A DNA stretch of 64,000 nt from Heterobilharzia americana. Taxonomy: Eukaryota > Platyhelminthes > Trematoda > Strigeidida > Schistosomatidae. A program made the translations under genes and the position numbers. The notes beneath the pieces are model-generated. The model had not been told where the DNA came from and searched no databases. It was given only the letters and a program-made list of their open reading frames with translations. This document shows positions 1 to 10,481 of the stretch, piece by piece. The DNA is taken from NCBI GenBank assembly GCA_944470555.2, contig OX104134.1, positions 99,070,701 to 99,134,700 on the forward strand. The letters are read 5' to 3'. How positions within the stretch are numbered: the stretch's first letter is position 1; every line of letters begins with the position of its first letter.

Positions 1-43
<43 letters not shown>
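1..43. repeat. (TA)n microsatellite at window edge
   Basis: An uninterrupted TA dinucleotide run opens the window and probably continues to the left of it. Confidence 0.97.
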
Positions 44-44
<1 letters not shown>

Positions 45-690
45 TTGTCATGTAGACTTATGGTGTGCCATAGGTACTCTGCAATAATCCACTGTCTAAT
101 TTTATTCACATGGAGAATGGGATTGTGCATGCATCAGAGCATTTGTGTTCCGCGATTGAATTATTGTATGTATGCTGCAGGAAAATATGTGTTATCTGAA
201 CACCCCAACTAGATAGAGTATTGCGAAGGGATGTAGTGGATCTTCTGTTAGTCTCAGTTACCTATTGGCGAGGAGGAGCTGGGAATTCATCCGGACATTG
301 GGCATTTGGAACAAGGGAACCCAAAATAGCTGACGTACTAGTTTAAAAGTCAGCTTTCGAAGTATTTGTATACAGGGAGTTCCTGATGATATTGAGCGAG
401 TAAAACCCCATCATGACAAGAAATCTAGAAAGAGATGTATGTGATTTGTTGATGTAATCACACAAAAACTCACTTGTGGTTTATAAACACGATGGCTACA
501 GATATATTTCCTGTAAGTCCACGCGCAAGCCAAGGAAATGAAAACTTTTCTGATACTGTGAACGTTTTGAATTCCTGTACCGACTTCAAGAAAACCGTTT
601 CCATCGTATAACGTTAGGCGTGCTTGACTCGAACCAAGAAGAGTGGAACTTCTTGGTCCTCTGACTGCACAAAGAACCGACTAGTTTTGC
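44..690. other. No gene recognised
   Basis: Sequence of balanced composition with no reading frame, RNA or repeat that I can identify. It precedes transposon remnants and may be older decayed transposon sequence. Confidence 0.5.
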
Positions 691-1219
691 ACTTCTAGGA
701 TCGTTAAGGCACGAAGTTGTTTAGGATTCGAATGGCGAGGATACTGACAGAGGGTTTATGTCTTACCTCAGCCTGATATGGGCCAACAGGAACGGAACGC
801 ATCTCAATTTGTGAGATTCTGAAGTCAGCCGAATTCGAACTGATGAAAAGGGTTATAGAAATCTTCCAATATTTTATCCTACCCCTACGGAAAGATGGGA
901 TTATATGAGTACTGAGGAAATGTTAGGAAGTTTGCAGCTTTCCTCTAACAACAGTTTTCCAGTAATCCTTGATAGCAGAGGCTGCTCTTAGGGCCAATTT
1001 CACATCCATACGTGTGATTCACGACAATCTTACTACCTCTGACCACAGCCTGGTTTCTATGGTCTTATTTGTCGTGATAATGGAGGACTTGATACATGAA
1101 TCATTTCGAACTCACCTGATTTGGAATTCCTCTTCGCCTGACTCACAACAACAGTTCTGACCGAATAGTCAGTATAACACAAGTCTACTGATTCCATATG
1201 AGTTCACCAAACGCGAAAT

Positions 1220-1560
1220 CCCCCCACATATTGCGTTGCCAGTTCCTTTAAGGTCTTCAACAAGGTAAACCGGGACTTCATGTCTCGGAAGCCTTAGGTT
1301 GCTGTCGTGATGTGTGATTCATCATGGTTCCCGTGGTTCGTAGTGCTTAATGAGGTTCCCAATTGATGTATTCTTATTCCCGTCTTGATTTTAACCTCAT
1401 TCCATACCATATGCTGTTGATCTAACGACTTCAAGGTAGGTGAAGAGGCTCATGGATTCCATTATTCTCAACTTTCTGGAAAGCTGCATAACTGGAACCT
1501 GCAGAAATTATTGCCACTTAACGTGAGTACGTGCAAGGCAGTTCTGGTGGGTGACCATAA
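1220..1560 (+). pseudogene. Decayed CR1-type reverse transcriptase remnant
   Basis: The forward strand shows short CR1-like RT blocks broken by stops and frame changes: KVFNKVNRDF near 1,250 (compare the family block AFDKVNHD) and LLPLNVSTCK near 1,505-1,535 (compare the LPLN..KCK block downstream of the catalytic palm). The order of the blocks is correct for an RT read left to right. The call rests on motif resemblance only. The sequence at 690-1,220 may belong to the same relic, but I could not align it. Confidence 0.4.
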
Positions 1561-1724
1561 TAGAAGCATCTCCAGCTCTTCATAGGCTTTCATCCAGTCT
1601 GTGATATAATTTTGCAGTAGGTGAGCAGAAGAGTAGGCATAAGTTTTGTAGTAGTGGACCACTGAGGTAGCAACAGAATACGAAAAGAAACCATCGTACC
1701 CAGGTGTAGGTGACGCCATGAAGT

Positions 1725-2330
1725 TTATATCACAACGCTTCTACTGGCCTGGGAAAGGCAAGGATGCTAAATAGTGGTCTGAATCATGCTTAGTCTGTCA
1801 AAAGTGTAAAAAACCAAAGAATGAAAGCCTTTTGCAGCCCACTTGTCTCCAGGCACCCGTTTTGACCACATCTATGCAAGTATTGCAAGGCATCTAACAG
1901 AATGCATTAAATGCGCTCATCATTTCGCCTACGTGAACAGTTTCATGCGACTTCCGAAAACAGCACCTACCAAGAGAATTACTTCTAAAACCGTCGCTCG
2001 TTTTCGTAGAAAGCCAGATAGATGGAAAACTTAAGATGTTCATCTCCCATAATTAACTGTGAGAGTTCATTTCGTGCTTCAACTGCACTGCTGGATTGCA
2101 CTCGATTCCAAACCTGAGCCTATCATCCACAGGCAAATGACATGTTAGAAATTTTCCGTCGATTGCTAAAAGCTGCATTTTCGGCCACAAACGAGCCTCA
2201 GCAGACCGATGCACTGTCTACTACTCATCTGAGGATGCGTGATAAACGTACTTCCTCAGAACCCTTCAGTGGAGCTAACCCTTAACTACCAGATGAATTC
2301 ATGTATTCATTTGAAGCGATAGTGCTCGGA
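1725..2330 (+). pseudogene. Decayed Ty3/Gypsy integrase fragment
   Basis: Broken frames read as the integrase of the Gypsy element found later in this window. FYWPGKGKDAK then SCLVCQKCK (about 1,740-1,810) matches [20 protein letters not shown] at about 20,426-20,490; TRFDHIYASIA (about 1,855) matches the first integrase Asp block; and 2,080-2,220 matches the block from the [12 protein letters not shown] motif to the AYHPQANGM motif. Stops and indels interrupt every block, so this is a dead, diverged relative of that family. The open frame at 2,408-2,698 shows no recognisable domain. Confidence 0.7.
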
Positions 2331-2825
2331 AACTGTCGAAACCTGCTTATGTATACACGTGGAGGTTATCAATAATGTCAGACAGACAGTTTAGTCGGTA
2401 ATTTAATGTGTATGGTGCGATCAGTTGTGTTCATTCCAATGATACATTGACGACTTCACAGGATAATGAAATACAAATTTTTAATCATGAGCTCAAACTC
2501 GTTTCCGCGGTTAGGTTTCTGTCGCCTAACGCTACACTAGCCCTTCGTAACTCAATGTACGCCGGTACCAAACTAACAGGTATCTTCCTACGTGCAAGTG
2601 CTTATAATAAAAGACAAATTAGAAAACACATTGTAGTAGAAACTGCTCAAACAATTAGTTTATTCATAGGTTACAGGTATCCATCTGTAAATGCCTAACC
2701 TAAGGATTCTGAGCCCCTTATTGCCATCCGACGAGAACGCAATCTCTGTGAGTGTCGACTGGCGGATGCTCACAAGCACGTTCGTCTGACCATGAGCAAG
2801 CAGGATCCCACCTCCAACACCAAAA

Positions 2826-3126
2826 TGTAAGGTTCAAATGCTATAGTAATTCTCTGGAATTCGGTTGTTTACAAAGGGGAGGTATTTTTTGACGAGAATT
2901 AACGATCCAACAACAGAAAGATAACATTTGGTGAATCAGGTGATGTAATTGAAACAAGTATTTACATAGCTACAAGAGTGTCACACATGATAGTAACAGC
3001 TTGTTCATTCATGTCTACTTCATTCACTCTGTCGCATAATTGGTCATGTTTTTATACCTACAACATGAGAACAAGTAAAGTATGATTAGTTATCATATAA
3101 ATACAGTAAGTTCCGGTACTATTACA
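2826..3126 (+). repeat. Possible solo or 3' LTR
   Basis: A 301-base stretch that starts TGTAAGG, ends TATTACA and lies downstream of the decayed Gypsy integrase, which is where a 3' LTR would be. No second copy or primer site is visible in the window, so this is a guess from position and the TG...CA ends. Confidence 0.2.
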
Positions 3127-3183
3127 ACTTTACTCCCTATGAGGGAGCAAACGTGTCCTGAGCATGCCAAAAGCCTCCTGCAA

Positions 3184-3340
3184 CTCATTGGTTCAGAGAA
3201 ACTTCTGCCATTTCCCAGTCAAACGTTGGAGTGGAGCTGCCACGTGTGAAGAATACTTGTCGAAACAACGATAGTATGATACCAGACCCATAAAAGTGCT
3301 AACTTCGGCTATCGATTTAGGGGAGGGCCAAGCAAAAATG
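3184..3340 (-). pseudogene. Gypsy RT fragment (left-arm copy)
   Basis: Read on the reverse strand, this encodes the GLVSYYRCF block followed by an APLQRLTGK-like segment, the conserved region between the RT thumb and RNase H of Ty3/Gypsy Pol. The matching block in the Gypsy element of this window is GLVSYYRRF near 19,600. It is a diverged, different family. The mirror copy is 13,858-14,014 (+), which is truncated by the gap. Confidence 0.65.
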
Positions 3341-3439
3341 GATTAGGATTTATTTCTATCTGCGCTAACGCCTGGTGGTGTGATCTCATGTCCCGAAAAA
3401 TGCAACGGATTTCTGTAGGAAGTGACGCTTACTAGCTGA

Positions 3440-3690
3440 AGTTGGCAGTTTCATTCGGTTGATTTCATACTAACGCTGTTTCGTCAAGGATTCTTTACAC
3501 TTGGCAGCACCACTCCATCGTTTGACTGAGAAGGGGCAGGATCTTGTCCAAACCATTGAGTACCAGGAGGCTTTTGATAAGCCCAGAACACACTCATCTT
3601 CTTCACCAATATTGACTTTTCCTGATACATGTCCATCGGCTGGTCACTTTATTCCAGACACTTGCTAGTACTCATGCTGTAGGGGCTGAA
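3440..3690 (+). pseudogene. Second Gypsy RT/RNase H fragment, opposite orientation
   Basis: The forward strand shows FIRLISY, a stop, then RCFVKD, LAAPLHRLTEKGQD and a segment resembling the start of RNase H. It is the same region of Pol as the neighbouring 3,184-3,340 fragment but on the other strand, so two related Gypsy pieces face each other inside one arm. Mirror copy: about 13,508-13,758 (-). Confidence 0.6.
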
Positions 3691-3769
3691 CAGCGTATGA
3701 GCTTAAGCAGGTGTCATTAATGTCACACTACATCTCAGTCAAATGGAGCCATTGACGTTTAATTGACGA

Positions 3770-4215
3770 TGTCCTAATCGCCGATTGTCTCGTCACACAA
3801 TGTTGGCCGAAGTAGGCCCAGGCTGGAAAAAGGCCTGAGGTGGCCACACTAAAACATGGCACCAATGTATGAAGTCTCTGATTGTTGGTTTGAGCCATAT
3901 GGGACGATTCAGACCATGTGGTTGGGGTCCGCGGTACAAGAGGAACCAGTGGTTGGAGACTCTAGGCGATATGGCTGAGGACCGATGTCAGCGGCTCAGA
4001 TGTATACATACATTATCCTCATCTTAACGACGCTAAACTGAATCCCACCACTTTCTCATTCTTCGTTTCTCTCTTTTCGTACTTTATATTTCCTTTGACT
4101 GCATTTTCTTGTCTTCATCTTACGCCTCACTGCCTTTTTACTTGATGCACTGATATGAGGTGTGGCAACTCGGACCGTTATGCAGTAATGCCTGGTCCTA
4201 GGCTGATCTGGATGG
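3770..4215 (+). pseudogene. Family-1 EN-RT element, 3' end
   Basis: This is the C-terminal region of a schistosome-type EN-RT non-LTR element. Blocks visible in order: a MLAEVGPGWKKA-like segment (with breaks), GGHTKTWHQCMKSL, a WGPRYKRNQWLETLGDMAEDR segment split by no long indel, then a T-rich 3' tail. The same carboxy-terminal signature recurs at 34.4-34.9, 48.8-49.1 and 59.2-60.4 kb. Stops interrupt it and it is 5' truncated. Mirror copy: 12,983-13,428 (-). Confidence 0.75.
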
Positions 4216-4800
4216 ATGAAATTGACGATGTACTTTATTTACTTGAACCATCTTAATCGCCTAGCCTCAGTGCATCACAAGCCAAATTGTTACTTATTTC
4301 TAAAATGCATCATCAGCTCAACCACGCTGGTTCTCGGGAAACGGAGACTACTGTTTGCCAACGCTTTTGGTGACACGTGTAACATAAGGGTGTTGTGATG
4401 CCTCAGTTTTGTATAAAACACTGTTATTGATCTGAACATTTTAACGTGTCATTCCCACATCGTTTTGGCGGTATGACTAATAGTCTATTTTCTGCCTCCA
4501 TTGTAATGTGATTCGCTGATTGATTAACTTTTACTCTTACTATGCGAATTTTTCCCATTGCGGACAAGGTCAGTTTTCATGTGTATACTTATTCACGTGT
4601 TTTGGATTGATTCATGGTTATTATATTATATTCTCGGAGTAATACACTCTCCCATCTGCCAGCTTCGGTCTTCTCTCTATTCGTCCCGGGGTTGCAGCCA
4701 GTGTCTCTTGCGTACCAAGTTAGCTGTCAGCTAAGCGCGCGTATTATATTCGTTTCCGAATATATACATATACCATTAGCGCCTCGAACCCATTACAAAG
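4216..4800. other. Arm DNA with no gene recognised
   Basis: This lies between the family-1 tail and a Gypsy integrase piece. Small open frames (4,216-4,398 and 4,614-4,868) show no domain and are duplicated exactly in the other arm. It may be 5'-flanking Gypsy pol sequence too decayed to read. Confidence 0.4.
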
Positions 4801-5400
4801 GGTGTAGAGAAGTAGGCGAGACGTGTGCCCGTATCAAATCGCCATGTCAAAACCACGAACGCCAGTGATTCTTATGTCAACAGAGGGCCAACAATAACGC
4901 ATGGAGATTGATGTGATGAGACCACTACCTTCATCAAAAAGTGGCAACCGCTATATTTTGATCATGGATGAATACTTCACCAGGTGGTGTGAGGCTGATG
5001 CAATCCCACGACAGGGTGCTGCCACAGCTTTTAACAATATCTGGGTGGCACGTTGTAGCGCTACATATTCACTTCATTGAGATCAAGGAGTGGGCTTTGA
5101 AATTAATGTTAATGCGCAGGTCTGTCGATGGTTGCGAATACGGAAAGCCCATGAGATGCCACATCATCCTCAGGGAAACGGTTTGGCTGAGGGCACAAAC
5201 TAGACACTAAAACGACTTATTTTGCTTTTTTGTGAATCAATTATAAACTGACCGTCGGAATGAAGCCCTCCCACAGTGTTTTCCGGTGTACCAAGCAACT
5301 GTTTATTCAACAGGATTTCCTCCAGCCACGAGTTGCGACTGCCCTTGGAGATTCAAAACTCAGTAATGCACTGCGAGTCCCATGAATACATTTAATCTCT
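4800..5400 (+). pseudogene. Gypsy integrase core fragment (family distinct from 17.5 kb element)
   Basis: Forward frames read PLPSSKSGNRYILIMDEYF then TRWCEADAIPRQ, followed after breaks by a DQGVGFE block and a HHPQGNGLAEGTN block. These are the spaced parts of a retroviral-type integrase core (first Asp region, second Asp in DQG, and the HPQxNG region before the catalytic Glu). The wording differs from the 20.5-21 kb integrase ([17 protein letters not shown]), so it is another Gypsy family. Stops make it non-functional. Mirror copy: about 11,798-12,398 (-). Confidence 0.7.
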
Positions 5401-5502
5401 TCGGGACCTATAAAATCGACGAGCTGCAGCGATTTGGCCTGCAGGGAAATACATACAAGTTGACACGACGTACTTACACTGAATAATAAAAGATAGTTGA
5501 CA

Positions 5503-5517
5503 TACGGCAGACCTCTA
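5503..5517. repeat. Target-site duplication, 3' side of deleted RTE-like element
   Basis: TACGGCAGACCTCTA here matches TACGGCAGGCCTCTA at 6,708-6,722 with one mismatch. The two flank the family-2 element. The same mismatch is present in the mirror pair at 11,681-11,695 and 10,467-10,481. Confidence 0.75.
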
Positions 5518-6707
5518 TTATTTATTATTGTTATTATTATTATTATTTGCCCCTTGGGTTCCTAATGGAACATAGGGCTTCAGTAGCACGTCTCCAACGC
5601 GTTCTGTTCCCTGAAATCTTTTGAACCTGGCTTCGTGACAGCCCACAAGCTCTCATTTCTTCCTCACACGATCTCTTCCATGTCACCCTCGGATGCCCAA
5701 CTCGTCACTTCCCATCTGGGTTCCACTCGAGGGCCTGACGCGTGATGTCCCCAGTCGATTTTTAGTGTATCCATCTGGTGAAATCAAATCCATGTCGCTT
5801 TGTGGGTAGGGTACCCTTGTGCTTGAACACACTGCCTGACTCCAATCACCAAATCGTTGAATGCACAGAATTCTGCAAACAATTCTCCATTCTCATTCAT
5901 CACCTCACCTAGTGCTTCTCTACCTATGGTTAGTTCTCTTCCTGTGTTGTTCCCTCCCAGTTTGGCATTCATATCGCCCATTAGAATTTTGATATCGCCA
6001 ACTTGAGTGGTGTCTTGTCCAGTGTTGATTGAAATTGTCTGTAGAATTCCTCCTTTTTCTCTTGCTCTGCATTATTTGTAGATGCATAGGGTAGCATTGT
6101 ATGATTGTTACTTTCCTTCCTTCCTTTTGAGTTGAACCTTGCTGTCATGATCCTGGAGGAGATTGGTTCCCACTGCATGAGAGAAAGCCTTCGATGCTGT
6201 TGGGGACGTCATGATAGCCACTTGAAAACTCAGTGTGCTCGTCCGTGGTTGTCGTCTGGGTGACAATATCGGAGTAGATTATTGATTCTCCTCTCCAGTT
6301 GACAGTTTGGAGAGTCCACTCCCATTCGATCTGCTTTCGCAAATTCCTAGCACTTCAATGTGATGCCTTGTCATCTCGTTGGCAATCTGGACTGCCTTAC
6401 TGGGTTCAAACATCGTGCGGACATTCCATGTCCCCACGTTTACTTTCGCTTTCATCGAGAGAAGAGGAGACATATCGGCCAATTGGCTTCCCTAAGTCAG
6501 GCTTTCACCAACCGGCATCATTTCGTCTCTCTGATTCCAGCGAGGAATAATTTTGCTTTTATTTTTATCTTTCGTTTGTGCTTTGAAGTTTGTTTAGTGG
6601 TTGGATTTGTTTCAGGGGGTAGGGTTGCTAGCCCTATGCCCAACCTTCCCTCTTTACCCGGGCTTAGGACCGGCTAGTAACTAGTGAACTAGTTAACCAG
6701 GCGAGGT
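5518..6707 (-). mobile_element. Internally deleted RTE-like non-LTR element (family 2), left arm
   Basis: Read on the reverse strand it starts ACCTCGCC, gives the N-terminal endonuclease (NVGTWNVRTMFEP, IANEM, IEVLGICES near 6,279-6,440), then MGDMNAKLGG and ATWISPDGYTKN (5,784-5,981), and then jumps directly to the extreme C-terminal region (a GPRVEPRW-like piece with RNPRG before the tail). It ends in CCCAAGGGGC plus an AAT-type repeat. The whole reverse transcriptase is missing, whereas the related copy at 46.5-47.5 kb carries RT. Length is about 1.19 kb against roughly 3 kb expected for this type of element. It cannot encode its own mobility and is flanked by 15-base duplications. The endonuclease frame is also broken. 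Confidence 0.85.
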
Positions 6708-6722
6708 TACGGCAGGCCTCTA
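6708..6722. repeat. Target-site duplication, 5' side of deleted RTE-like element
   Basis: Partner of the 15-base repeat at 5,503-5,517, with one mismatch. It abuts the ACCTCGCC 5' end of the family-2 element on the reverse strand. Confidence 0.75.
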
Positions 6723-6957
6723 ACACCCAATATTTGTTTAACGAACTTCTCTAGACCACTCAACTTCTTTGTGTTCGCTTCGAGGTCTTGCAGGTTGGTC
6801 CCAGGTTTCTGGCGGGTTCCGATGCAATAGATCCAGATGCTCGTCTGCTACAACTCTAGTATACCCAACAGGCAGTTGGGTGTTGGTTAGTTTGCCTAGG
6901 ACTGTGATGCAGTTGGGTTGTTCAAATGTCGAGTTGTCAGACAATTGTTCAGACTAG
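6723..6957. other. Arm DNA, possible LTR or UTR of the interrupted element
   Basis: There is no coding signal here. With the family-2 element removed, this stretch continues the sequence downstream of the Gypsy integrase fragment (ending near 5,502), so it may be the 3' untranslated or LTR part of that Gypsy element. Mirror copy: 10,232-10,466. Confidence 0.35.
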
Positions 6958-7272
6958 TCGTAAGAGAGAGTTAAAGATAGTGAAGAGATAGCCTAGGAAG
7001 ACAAATGTGTGTGAGTAAAAGACAAAGAAAAGTGAAATAGAGTAACCTACGTACACCCGAGTAAGACGAGAGAGGTGCAGAGATATGCCGAACTTAGGTG
7101 AGTAAGGTTAAATCATATAGTGTAAGAGGGATGGAAAGGACTTAAATGGTTGGAGTAGGGAGAGAATTGGTGTAGAAGTAACATAGTATTGGAATGGTGT
7201 GACAGCAGTTGATCTCTTCGGTTTAGTTCGTATTCCAATTATATAAGCGTAAACCGTGGGTCACTGTCTAGC
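6958..7272 (-). pseudogene. CR1-type element 3' tail, left-arm copy
   Basis: This is the reverse complement of 9,928-10,232, where the same sequence follows directly on a CR1-like RT C-terminus. Only the tail is present here, because the palindrome symmetry stops at 7,272, inside the element. Confidence 0.65.
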
Positions 7273-9927
7273 TTTTTCTTGATATTTAATCAGACTTTTC
7301 TTATGAACTTTGGGGATATTGAATCCGTGCTAATCGTTTTCCGTACTGTTTGCATGTAGGCGTATATCGCTGACTTTATAATTTTTTCCCTCGTTCTACA
7401 TTTTCAGGAGCAGCGTCCTACCACAGGAAGCAAAAGGAGAATGTCGAAAGAATGCTCGGACGATTCTCCAGATGTGTTGAATACTTTTTACTGAAATACA
7501 TATTGCTACGTGAAGGAAAATGAGTTTTCTTCCAATAATGCCTATGAATTATGCTAGAACTATGGGAAGTTAGTAGTGTTGATCTCCTTCGTTAGGTGAG
7601 TGTCTGTGGAGAGACATGTGTGAACTACTGACTTGTTATGGTAGTCTAGATATCTCCAAAAACGTGTGAAGTCGTAGACTTTTCCCCTACGGAATGCGTA
7701 GTTACTGATAATAAACCGACAACCTGCAGTCATGGAGTCATTGGGATTTTTCCTATTATTCGCACCTGAATGATAAATGGCCTACGCACTGATACGATGG
7801 TTTTCGAGATCATGGGGAACAGTGTGCATGTACCTGCAGCAACCCATGAGTATATACAAAAAGCAATTGTTAAGAAATAAAGCCTGTATTATGAGGGGAA
7901 ATAGTATCATAATTTACATGATAAAATGTCTCTGCAAACAGTCATGCGTAAATGACAATCCAGTAGGCAGGTTCAGCGTCGTTTACCTGTAGGAAAAGAA
8001 AGTAAGTGAACATGTTTGATGGTGCATGAAAAGTATTCTTGAAATTCAACCTCAAATAGGAACACAGATTTATATCACTTTTGTCATCCATTGCTTATGC
8101 AGTAAAGTTTACGTATACAATCCATATTGGCATCTAAGTGTAAGGAATAAGTGGGAGTGAATTTGATTTACCTGTCCTCAAGGGTTCTCGTCTATACTTA
8201 AAACGGTGGTCGGTGTAAATCCCGCGATTGAAAAATAGGCAAATGTAAAAGATTGGAACTGGTGAGCAGCCTATGGTTCATCGTTGTTCAGGCTGCGTTC
8301 ACACCCTCATCTGCTAAACTGATGCAGTGCTTCATTAGGTTTGTGGCATATACATAACCATATTCGCTCCTGAATTGAGACATTCGCCTGTTAAGTCGGC
8401 GCTTCGTAAGGTGGCAGTCAGCAACCTCAGGTGAAACGCTTTCTACCTCTGCGTCAGGAATGCTAATGCGTGGCTCACTACGCATCCATCGTTGACAGTT
8501 TTGCAGCACACGGGCGACTACATCTAGTAAACCAAAATATGTCAATATACCAGTAAATTCTTAGATTTTCAAGTGAGCTATCAGCATGTGTCGACAGGGA
8601 AGCAGACATATCTTTTAAAGCCTACAGGAACATATCCCTTGGTGTGTATCCATTTCCGTATTCCTATGACCGTCTACGAAGAAAACCCAGTTAACTTGTT
8701 GGCCGTTTGAAGTCCATTACAACCTTTCTTGCTGCATAAGTACTCAGTTTATCAAGGACTGGTAGAAGCCTTTGAGGCCCAGCATACCTTTGTTTTCCAG
8801 CACCCGGAAGTTTCATTTTCAACTTCTTCCTTTCACTCCTAAGATCCCACTAATATGCCTTCCAAATCGATGTATGCAGCTCGTAACATTTTCTTAGCCT
8901 CCTTTTTATCTACTTATGGAGGCTTTCGACTCTGTTATCAGTATTATTTCCCAATGTTTGAACCTCATTGTAGAATGCAGGTGACCGAAGTCGCTTACGA
9001 TCCATCCACATGGGACTTAGGTACCTCCCCATATCCTAACTGACAGTGTTAATGATGCTGTTATATGCATAAAACCTATATTGGACGTGAGTATACTGTT
9101 AGTGTCTTGCCTGCTGGTAGGTTCTCGAACTAATCTGCACAAATATTGTCTGGGTATTGGATTCCATGTCTACAAGTTAAGCACATTTAAACAACCATTC
9201 AAAATACTTACGTTTTTGCACATTGCTCTGCACATGTCGAATGCACTGAGTACTACATCTGTGTTTGGGAAGACAATCTCAACAGCCGCTTTTAACGCCC
9301 TTGCTCAGTCAATGATAAACGTTTGCGTGTATGACTTTTTACCCATTATCAGCTTAAGGGCGTCTAACATCCATATCTCATCTGCCCGTTGTTCTCGACC
9401 AGTCCATCCAAACATAACTGAGTGACTGTTCGGATGACTTGGGCTACTTAGTATTTTGTAAGCCATCAAATCACCTCGTAACCTTTGGTAACTAAAAGCT
9501 CTTTCTGAAACTCTCTATACCACCCTATTTGGAGGTTCACAACGTCTTCGCTCCACCAGACCTGAAAAAAGACGCAAACCTCCTGAAGAAAGTTCAGAGG
9601 CGAGCCTAAAGAGGTGTTGTTGGGATGTGCCAAAAACCATATGAGGATAGTCTAAAGGACCTAGGCCTACACTCTCTTAGTTACCGAAGGTTACGAAGTG
9701 ATTTGATAATGGCTTACAAAAACCTAGTCACCCGAACAGAGGGATACAAATGTGTGGCCGCCATGATGATCCTCGTGGAAACCCAAAGAGAATTGCCTGC
9801 CATAGGTCAAAAGCTCGTGTACTTTCATGCTGCTTCTCCCTGCGAGTCTGAGGGCACTGGAATGCATTACCAGCAGAGGTAGTCCCAGCCCCAACTATCG
9901 CCAGTTTCACGAAAAGGCTAGACAGTG
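7273..9927. other. Palindrome A spacer
   Basis: About 2.65 kb of sequence between the arms that is not mirrored. It contains one exon-like frame on the reverse strand near 8,288-8,532 and, at its right end, the coding part of a CR1 remnant from about 9,480. The rest (7,273-8,287 and 8,546-9,479) shows no gene that I recognise. Confidence 0.85.
8288..8532 (-). CDS. Candidate 3'-terminal exon, unknown protein
   Basis: On the reverse strand an open frame follows a good splice acceptor (TTTACTAG at about 8,533-8,540) and runs about 80 codons to a TGA or TAG stop. The peptide is charged and soluble-looking (DVVARVLQNCQRWMRSEP at its start, NRRMSQFRSEYGYVYATNL further on) and lacks retrotransposon motifs. 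I do not recognise the family. An open frame of this length can occur by chance, so the call rests on the acceptor and peptide composition only. Confidence 0.25.
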
Positions 9928-10232
9928 ACCCACGGTTTACGCTTATATAATTGGAATACGAACTAAACCGAAGAGATCAACTGCTGTCACACCATTCCAA
10001 TACTATGTTACTTCTACACCAATTCTCTCCCTACTCCAACCATTTAAGTCCTTTCCATCCCTCTTACACTATATGATTTAACCTTACTCACCTAAGTTCG
10101 GCATATCTCTGCACCTCTCTCGTCTTACTCGGGTGTACGTAGGTTACTCTATTTCACTTTTCTTTGTCTTTTACTCACACACATTTGTCTTCCTAGGCTA
10201 TCTCTTCACTATCTTTAACTCTCTCTTACGAC
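9480..10232 (+). pseudogene. CR1-type RT C-terminus and 3' tail
   Basis: Broken forward frames give KVQRRA, a stop, RGVVGMCQKPYEDSLKDLGL, then HSLSYRRLRSDLIMAYKNLV. This is the conserved post-RT segment of CR1-clade elements (compare [20 protein letters not shown] at 29,500-29,560). It ends in a FTKRLDSDPRF-like C-terminus across 9,905-9,940, then a CT-rich tail. The palindrome arm begins at 9,928, so the element is split between the spacer and the right arm. Confidence 0.75.
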
Positions 10233-10481
10233 TAGTCTGAACAATTGTCTGACAACTCGACATTTGAACAACCCAACTGCATCACAGTCCTAGGCAAACT
10301 AACCAACACCCAACTGCCTGTTGGGTATACTAGAGCTGTAGCAGACGAGCATCTGGATCTATTGCATCGGAACCCGCCAGAAACCTGGGACCAACCTGCA
10401 AGACCTCGAAGCGAACACAAAGAAGTTGAGTGGTCTAGAGAAGTTCGTTAAACAAATATTGGGTGTTAGAGGCCTGCCGTA

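Larger units (their letters stand above)
3184..7272. repeat. Palindrome A, left arm
   Basis: This arm is the reverse complement of 9,928-14,014. Matched positions sum to 17,198 in the outer part and about 17,189-17,190 in the inner part; the shift comes from an 8-base difference in a GGAA-type run (left near 6,115-6,125) and a one-base A-run difference. Otherwise I see only scattered single-base differences, for example in the region 6,738-6,944. The arms therefore look well above 99% identical by eye. The outer end in the right arm is cut by the N gap, so the true arm may be longer. Confidence 0.95.
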
